Shown piece after piece: positions 58,913 to 64,000 of a stretch of DNA of 64,000 nucleotides. A program made the translations under genes and the position numbers. The stretch is taken from NCBI RefSeq assembly GCF_022751215.1, contig NZ_JAICDG010000005.1, forward strand, positions 1 to 64,000, in the 5' to 3' direction. The stretch comes from Actinomadura terrae. Lineage in GTDB: Bacteria > Actinomycetota > Actinomycetes > Streptosporangiales > Streptosporangiaceae. The number at the start of each line of letters is the position of its first letter. Position 1 is the stretch's first letter. The notes beneath the pieces are model-generated. The model had not been told where the DNA came from and searched no databases. It saw nothing but the letters and a program-made list of their open reading frames with translations.

Positions 58913-59593
58913 TCAGGGCTCGAACTTGTAGCCCAGGCCGCGGACCGTGACGATGTAGCGCGGCGTGGACGGCGTCGACTCGATCTTGGCGCGCAGCCGC
59001 TTGATGTGGACGTCCAGCGTCTTGGTGTCGCCCACGTAGTCGGCGCCCCAGACGCGGTCGATGAGCTGCATGCGGGTCAGGACGCGGCCCGCGTTGCGCA
59101 GCAGCACCTCCAGCAGCTCGAACTCCTTGAGCGGGAGCTGGACGGGGTCGCCGCCGACGCTGACCACGTGCCGCTCCACGTCCATGCGGACCGGTCCAGC
59201 CTCGAGCGTCGCCGGGGTCAACTCCTCAACCTCGCCCTGGCGGCGCAGGACGGCCCGCATGCGGGCGACCAGCTCGCGGGTCGAGAACGGCTTGGTGACG
59301 TAGTCGTCGGCGCCGAGCTCCAGCCCGACGACCTTGTCGACCTCGCTGTCCTTGGCGGTCAGCATGATCACGGGGACGCTGGACTTGGCGCGCAGCTCCC
59401 GGCACACCTCGGTCCCGGGCAGCCCGGGGAGCATCAGGTCGAGCAGCACGAGGTCGGCACCGTTGCGCTCGAAGATGTCCAGCGCGTCGGGGCCGGTGGC
59501 CGCGACGGCGACCTCGAAGCCCTCCTTGCGCAGGTTGTACGACAGTGCGTCGCTGAACGACTCCTCGTCTTCCACGACGAGCACGCGGGTCAC
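58913..59593 (-). CDS. phoP: Response regulator PhoP (RegX3 type)
   Basis: A 226-residue OmpR-family regulator of phosphate starvation. Receiver domain: acidic pocket VEDEES, phospho-Asp in LVLLDLMLPG (~53), Thr and Lys in MLTAKDS and VTKPF. C-terminal winged helix: LKEFELLEVLLRNAGRVLTRMQLIDRVWG and YIVTVRGLGYKFEP. It binds PHO boxes. Start GTG at 59593. Downstream of phoR by 85 bases in the same unit. Confidence 0.95.
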   Translation of the reverse strand: MTRVLVVEDEESFSDALSYNLRKEGFEVAVAATGPDALDIFERNGADLVLLDLMLPGLPGTEVCRELRAKSSVPVIMLTAKDSEVDKVVGLELGADDYVTKPFSTRELVARMRAVLRRQGEVEELTPATLEAGPVRMDVERHVVSVGGDPVQLPLKEFELLEVLLRNAGRVLTRMQLIDRVWGADYVGDTKTLDVHIKRLRAKIESTPSTPRYIVTVRGLGYKFEP

Positions 59594-59678
59594 GGTGTTG
59601 CCTCCCGGGCGTTTTCCAGTGAGGACCCTTCGGCGGGGCGGCGCGGCCCCCTCTGAACAGTGTTCATCGCGCCGTTCC

Positions 59679-60920
<1,242 letters not shown>

Positions 60921-60982
60921 ACCACGGATCGTAAGCGGCGTTGCCCCGTGTGCCGCCACATCGGCCCAGGCCAACAGGCCTC

Positions 60983-61026
60983 GTTCGCCGAAAGTTCACC
61001 TTCATATGTGGTTTGGTTCACGCTGG
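60983..61026. promoter_or_regulatory. PHO boxes between phoR and phoU
   Basis: Four successive 11-nt units: GTTCGCCGAAA, GTTCACCTTCA, TATGTGGTTTG, GTTCACGCTGG. Units 1, 2 and 4 match the GTTCAC direct-repeat units of actinomycete PHO boxes with 11-bp periodicity. They sit in the divergent phoR/phoU spacer and probably mediate PhoP autoregulation in both directions. Confidence 0.85.
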
Positions 61027-61174
61027 TCAGGGAGGGTATGGCGTGGACGAGTCCGCCCGCCGGCCAGGCGAGGCACCCCCTTTCGTCCCATTCGCCCCAA
61101 ATGCAACTCCGTTGAACCTCGCTTGACCACCTCGCTTCGAACGCCGCTTCGAACTCCGCACAAGGGATGCTCAA

Positions 61175-61834
61175 TTGCGCGACGCCTACCACGAGGAGCT
61201 CGACTCCCTCTCCGACAAACTGGTGGAGATGACCCGCCTCGTCCGGTCCGCGATGGCGCGCGCGGTGACCGCGCTGCTGGACGCGGACGTCCGGCTGTCC
61301 GAGGAGGTCATCAGCGGGGACGAGCTCGTCAACAAGATCGACGCCGAGATCGAGGAGACCGTCTTCGACCTCATGGCGCGCCAGCAGCCGGTCGCCGGCG
61401 ACCTGCGCACGCTGATCACCGCCCTGCGGATGAGCGGCGACCTGGAGCGGATGGGCGATCTCGCGGTCCACATCGCGCGGACCGCGCGCCGCCGCCACCC
61501 CGAGTCCGCCGTCCCGCCCGAGCTCCAGGCGACGGTCCTGGAGATGGGCCAGATCGCCGAGCGGATGATCGCCAAGACCGGCAGCGTGATCGCGTCCCAG
61601 GACGTCGAGATGGGCCTGGAGCTCGACGCCGACGACGACCAGATGGACCGGCTGCACCGCCGCCTGTTCGACCAGCTGCTGTCCCCCAAGTGGAAGCACG
61701 GCGTCGAGCCCGCCGTCGACATCACCCTGGCCGGGCGCTACTTCGAGCGCTTCGCCGACCACGCCGTCCACGTCGCGGAGAACGTCGTCTACCTCGTGAC
61801 GGGCCAGCGCCCGGAGGAGATCACCGAGGCCTGA
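61175..61834 (+). CDS. phoU: Phosphate signalling complex protein PhoU
   Basis: A 219-residue two-repeat helical protein: MRDAYHEELDSLSDKLVEMTRLV, then ARQQPVAGDLRTLITALRMSGDLERMGDLAVHIA with the metal-binding E/DxxxD motif, and the second repeat YFERFADHAVHVAENVVYLVTG. PhoU links the Pst transporter to PhoR inhibition. TTG at 61175 has AAGGGA seven bases upstream. Divergent from phoR; pst genes are not in the window. Confidence 0.95.
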   Translation: MRDAYHEELDSLSDKLVEMTRLVRSAMARAVTALLDADVRLSEEVISGDELVNKIDAEIEETVFDLMARQQPVAGDLRTLITALRMSGDLERMGDLAVHIARTARRRHPESAVPPELQATVLEMGQIAERMIAKTGSVIASQDVEMGLELDADDDQMDRLHRRLFDQLLSPKWKHGVEPAVDITLAGRYFERFADHAVHVAENVVYLVTGQRPEEITEA

Positions 61835-61859
61835 CCGGCCGACCCACCCCCGCACGATC

Positions 61860-61896
61860 AACCCGCCGCGGCTTACTCGGGGAGTTGCGGCGGGTT
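61860..61896. terminator. Terminator after phoU
   Basis: A 10-bp stem (AACCCGCCGC / GCGGCGGGTT) with a 17-nt loop, followed by CTTG on the plus strand, lies 26 bases after the phoU stop. It also faces the convergent lipoprotein gene. Confidence 0.7.
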
Positions 61897-61919
61897 CTTG
61901 CTGTGCGCCCGCCCCGTCG

Positions 61920-62366
61920 TCAGCGGTGCAGGCGCACGACCGCCCAGCGGCCCTCGACCGCGACCGTGGTGATCTTCAGGTCGTTCATCTGCGAGGTCAT
62001 CCCCGCCGTCTGGCCGCTGAAGGTCAAGCTCGCGCCCTCCGAATCGGAGAAGTAGGTGACCCCGTCGTCCCCGACCTCCGTGACCTGTAGCGTCCCGACC
62101 CCCGTTCCGGGCGGTCCGGGAACCTCGTCGTGGGACTTCACCAGGACCTCGCACGGGCGTTTGGCGCAAACCCGGAAACGCCTGCCGTCGGCGGCGTGTA
62201 AGGGCGGGCTGGAACTCGGCGTCGCACTCGGCGTGGCCGGCGGCGTGCTGCTCGGGGAGGTAATCGGCGCCGATGTGGACGGTTCGGCACGCCCTTCGTC
62301 CCCGCCGCCACCGCACCCGGCGGAGGTCAGCAGGAGGATCGAGATGATGATCGCGCGTCGGTACAT
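61920..62366 (-). CDS. Small lipoprotein, unknown function
   Basis: A 148-residue lipoprotein: signal YRRAIIISILLLTSAGC with lipobox Cys at residue 18, a Ser/Thr/Pro tract (~25-55), then a small domain with a Cys pair (RVCAKRPCEVLVKS). No family recognised. Start ATG at 62366; the frame upstream would add 7 residues. It is 68 bases downstream of the BTAD regulator gene on the same strand. Confidence 0.7.
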   Translation of the reverse strand: MYRRAIIISILLLTSAGCGGGGDEGRAEPSTSAPITSPSSTPPATPSATPSSSPPLHAADGRRFRVCAKRPCEVLVKSHDEVPGPPGTGVGTLQVTEVGDDGVTYFSDSEGASLTFSGQTAGMTSQMNDLKITTVAVEGRWAVVRLHR

Positions 62367-62434
62367 GACGTAAGACTGACCGTGCACGCTCGGGACCCGT
62401 CCCGAAGTCGGTGAAACCCCTGGTGATCGGCCGA

Positions 62435-64000
62435 TTACGGTCGTTCCGCGCCCCGGAGGGCGTCGGTCAACGCGCCCAGGTGGTCCGTGACCGGGCCGAG
62501 GGTGACGAGGCCGCTGGCGGCACCGGCGAGCTCACCCGCGGCGGGGGCCAGCGCCTCGCGGGCGCGGCGCATCAGCGGGCGGTCGTCCACGGCGATGGCG
62601 GCGCGGGCGGCCAGGCACCAGAGGGCCTCCTGCATGAGGTCGCGAGGCGGGTCCGGGACGCGGCGGAGCGCGGCCGCCGCGTCCCCTCGACGATCTTGCG
62701 CCAGCAGCACCAGCGGGCGCGCCCAGGGCTCGTAGGGCCCCCAGTCCAGGGCCTCGGTAGGGGCGGGCCGACCGTCCAGTACGCGCAGCGAGAGCAGGGC
62801 CAGCGGGACGAGCCCGCGCTCCAGGCCCGGCATGCCGCAGCCCTCCAGGAGTGCGGCGGCCTCCCGGTAGGCGGGCTCGGCGGGGCGTCCGGCGGCGGCG
62901 TCGCGCAGCGCCCGGTACCACCCGGTGAACACGCGCACCAGCGGCCGCTCGTGCCGCTCGGACAGCCGCTCGGCCGCGGCCGCGTGCCGGTCGGCGGCTG
63001 GAAAGTCCGCCATGCCGGAACACGCCTGAAGCCGGATGAGATGTCCGAGGATCTCGAACGCGGTCAGCCCGTGCCGCTCGGCCAGCGCGACCAGCTCGGC
63101 GCCGATCTCGTCGCGTCGCGGGGCGAGGCCCGTCCGCTCGAAGGTCTGCATGAACAGGGCGTTGAGAGCGAAGGCGAGCAGCGCCGGGTCGTCCAGCCTC
63201 CGGGCGATCGCCTCCGCCTCGCGGGCCGCCTCGGGCCCGCGCGTCGAGCGCGTCCCGCGCGATTCGAGGGCGACGGTGGCGAGGAGCCGCGCCCGGGTGG
63301 CGTCGCGGCCGGACGGGAGCGCGGTCAGCGCGCGCTCGGCGGCGGCCACGACCTGGGCGGCCTGGCGCGGGTCGTCCGAACGCGTCCAGATCGCGGGGAC
63401 GTCGTAGGAGCCGATCACGCGCGCGGTCAGCTCCGGGTCGCCTAGCTCCTCGGACGCGGTGATGGCCGCCATGCGCTGCTCGCGGGCCGCCTCCAGACCG
63501 CCGCCGCCCGCGAGCGCGAGCGTCCGCAGCAGGCCGACGGTCGATTCCAGCCGGTCCCGGGAGCCGGATGCGACCGTCCGGTCATAGGCGGTGGCCGCCC
63601 GGGCCCACACGCGGGCCGCCGCGTCCGGCTCGGTGAGGTGCTCGGCGTGCCGCAGGATGTCGGTCTCCAGCTTCCGCAGCGACGGCCCCGGCTCGACCCC
63701 CAACCGCTCCACGAGAAGATCGCGTGCCCGCCGCAGCACACCCAGCGCGTCCCCCTGGCGGCCCGTCCGGTAGAGGGCCAGCGCCAGCAACCGCCACGCG
63801 TCCTCGCGCAGCGGATGCACGGCGACATGCGCCTCCAGATCCGGAATCGCCTCGGCGGCCAATCCCCCCTCCAGCCGCGCCTCCGCCAGCCGCTCGACCG
63901 CATGCAGACGAAGCTCATCAAGCCGAGAACGTTCGGCCCGCGCCCAGGGCTCATCCACGAAATCGGCGTAAGCAGGCCCACGCCACCACCCGAGCGCCTC
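62435..64000 (-). CDS. BTAD-containing (SARP/AfsR-like) transcriptional regulator, 5'-truncated
   Basis: At least 521 residues, open to the right edge of the window, so the N-terminal part (including any DNA-binding winged helix) is outside. The visible start reads EALGWWRGPAYADFVDEPWAR, the typical BTAD opening, followed by RLDELRLHAVERLAEARL, AWRLLALALYRTGRQGDALGVLRRARDLL and LGVEPGPSLRKLE. The C-terminal ~370 residues are TPR-like helices without a visible ATPase domain. A start at 63958 would cut the BTAD domain and is rejected. Such proteins regulate antibiotic or developmental genes. Confidence 0.88.
   Translation of the reverse strand, partial: EALGWWRGPAYADFVDEPWARAERSRLDELRLHAVERLAEARLEGGLAAEAIPDLEAHVAVHPLREDAWRLLALALYRTGRQGDALGVLRRARDLLVERLGVEPGPSLRKLETDILRHAEHLTEPDAAARVWARAATAYDRTVASGSRDRLESTVGLLRTLALAGGGGLEAAREQRMAAITASEELGDPELTARVIGSYDVPAIWTRSDDPRQAAQVVAAAERALTALPSGRDATRARLLATVALESRGTRSTRGPEAAREAEAIARRLDDPALLAFALNALFMQTFERTGLAPRRDEIGAELVALAERHGLTAFEILGHLIRLQACSGMADFPAADRHAAAAERLSERHERPLVRVFTGWYRALRDAAAGRPAEPAYREAAALLEGCGMPGLERGLVPLALLSLRVLDGRPAPTEALDWGPYEPWARPLVLLAQDRRGDAAAALRRVPDPPRDLMQEALWCLAARAAIAVDDRPLMRRAREALAPAAGELAGAASGLVTLGPVTDHLGALTDALRGAERP

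Noticed and set aside
63442..63958. Start of the BTAD regulator at 63958
   Set aside because: The frame stays open to 64000 and the upstream residues match the conserved BTAD opening, so the gene is truncated by the window edge.

Overview
This is a chromosomal window from a very GC-rich actinomycete, most likely a streptosporangialean such as Actinomadura or another Thermomonosporaceae (inferred from codon use and gene content, not from a database match). Supporting signs are the actinobacterial rRNA leader, CarD, a CIRCE-controlled groEL with a GGM-type tail, the cysS-rlmB and ispF-carD-phoP-phoR-phoU gene sets, many GTG/TTG starts and possible leaderless promoters.

Layout. 0-1 kb: 5' end of a 16S rRNA gene (minus strand) with leader and two tandem promoters. 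1-7.6 kb: small membrane, scramblase-like and VOC proteins, groEL with two CIRCE operators, an NmrA-type reductase and a nucleotidyltransferase. 7.6-9.5 kb: a sulfur carrier and a threonine-synthase-like enzyme behind a SAM riboswitch, which reads as the MetM/MetO homocysteine route. 9.5-19.5 kb: CDF transporter, otsA, sulfotransferase, ECF sigma factor divergent from a membrane Ser/Thr kinase, PadR, otsB, DUF3263, MarR and SHOCT genes. 19.6-26.5 kb: a mycosin-like subtilisin with a repeat-rich tail, a DUF485/solute:sodium symporter pair, and a TerD-nuclease-like fusion. 26.6-38.5 kb: TetR, VOC and GlsB genes, the phenylacetyl-CoA epoxidase operon paaZABCDE with its TetR gene, and a branched-chain 2-oxoacid dehydrogenase operon with a divergent Lrp/AsnC regulator. 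38.7-43.7 kb: M4 protease, tRNA-Thr, YCII protein, EamA transporter, rlmB.

43.9-64 kb: cysS, then about 10 kb of accessory genes (hydrolase/ECF42 sigma/YCII operon, homogentisate dioxygenase, fumarylacetoacetase, an MFS/GNAT/CGNR module), then the conserved block ispF-carD-two exported proteins-phoP-phoR-phoU, a lipoprotein, and a 5'-truncated BTAD regulator running off the right end.

Two repeat families stand out. One is a ~130-nt structured element in three copies (near 3.8, 52.9 and 55.3 kb) whose first stem changes sequence in every copy while keeping full complementarity. The other is a 31-nt palindromic sequence present in frame inside two unrelated genes, paaC and an alpha/beta hydrolase. 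Both are read from the bases; their function and mobility are inferred. Catabolic genes for phenylacetate, branched-chain amino acids and tyrosine are concentrated in this window, giving acetyl-CoA, succinyl-CoA and fumarate as end products.
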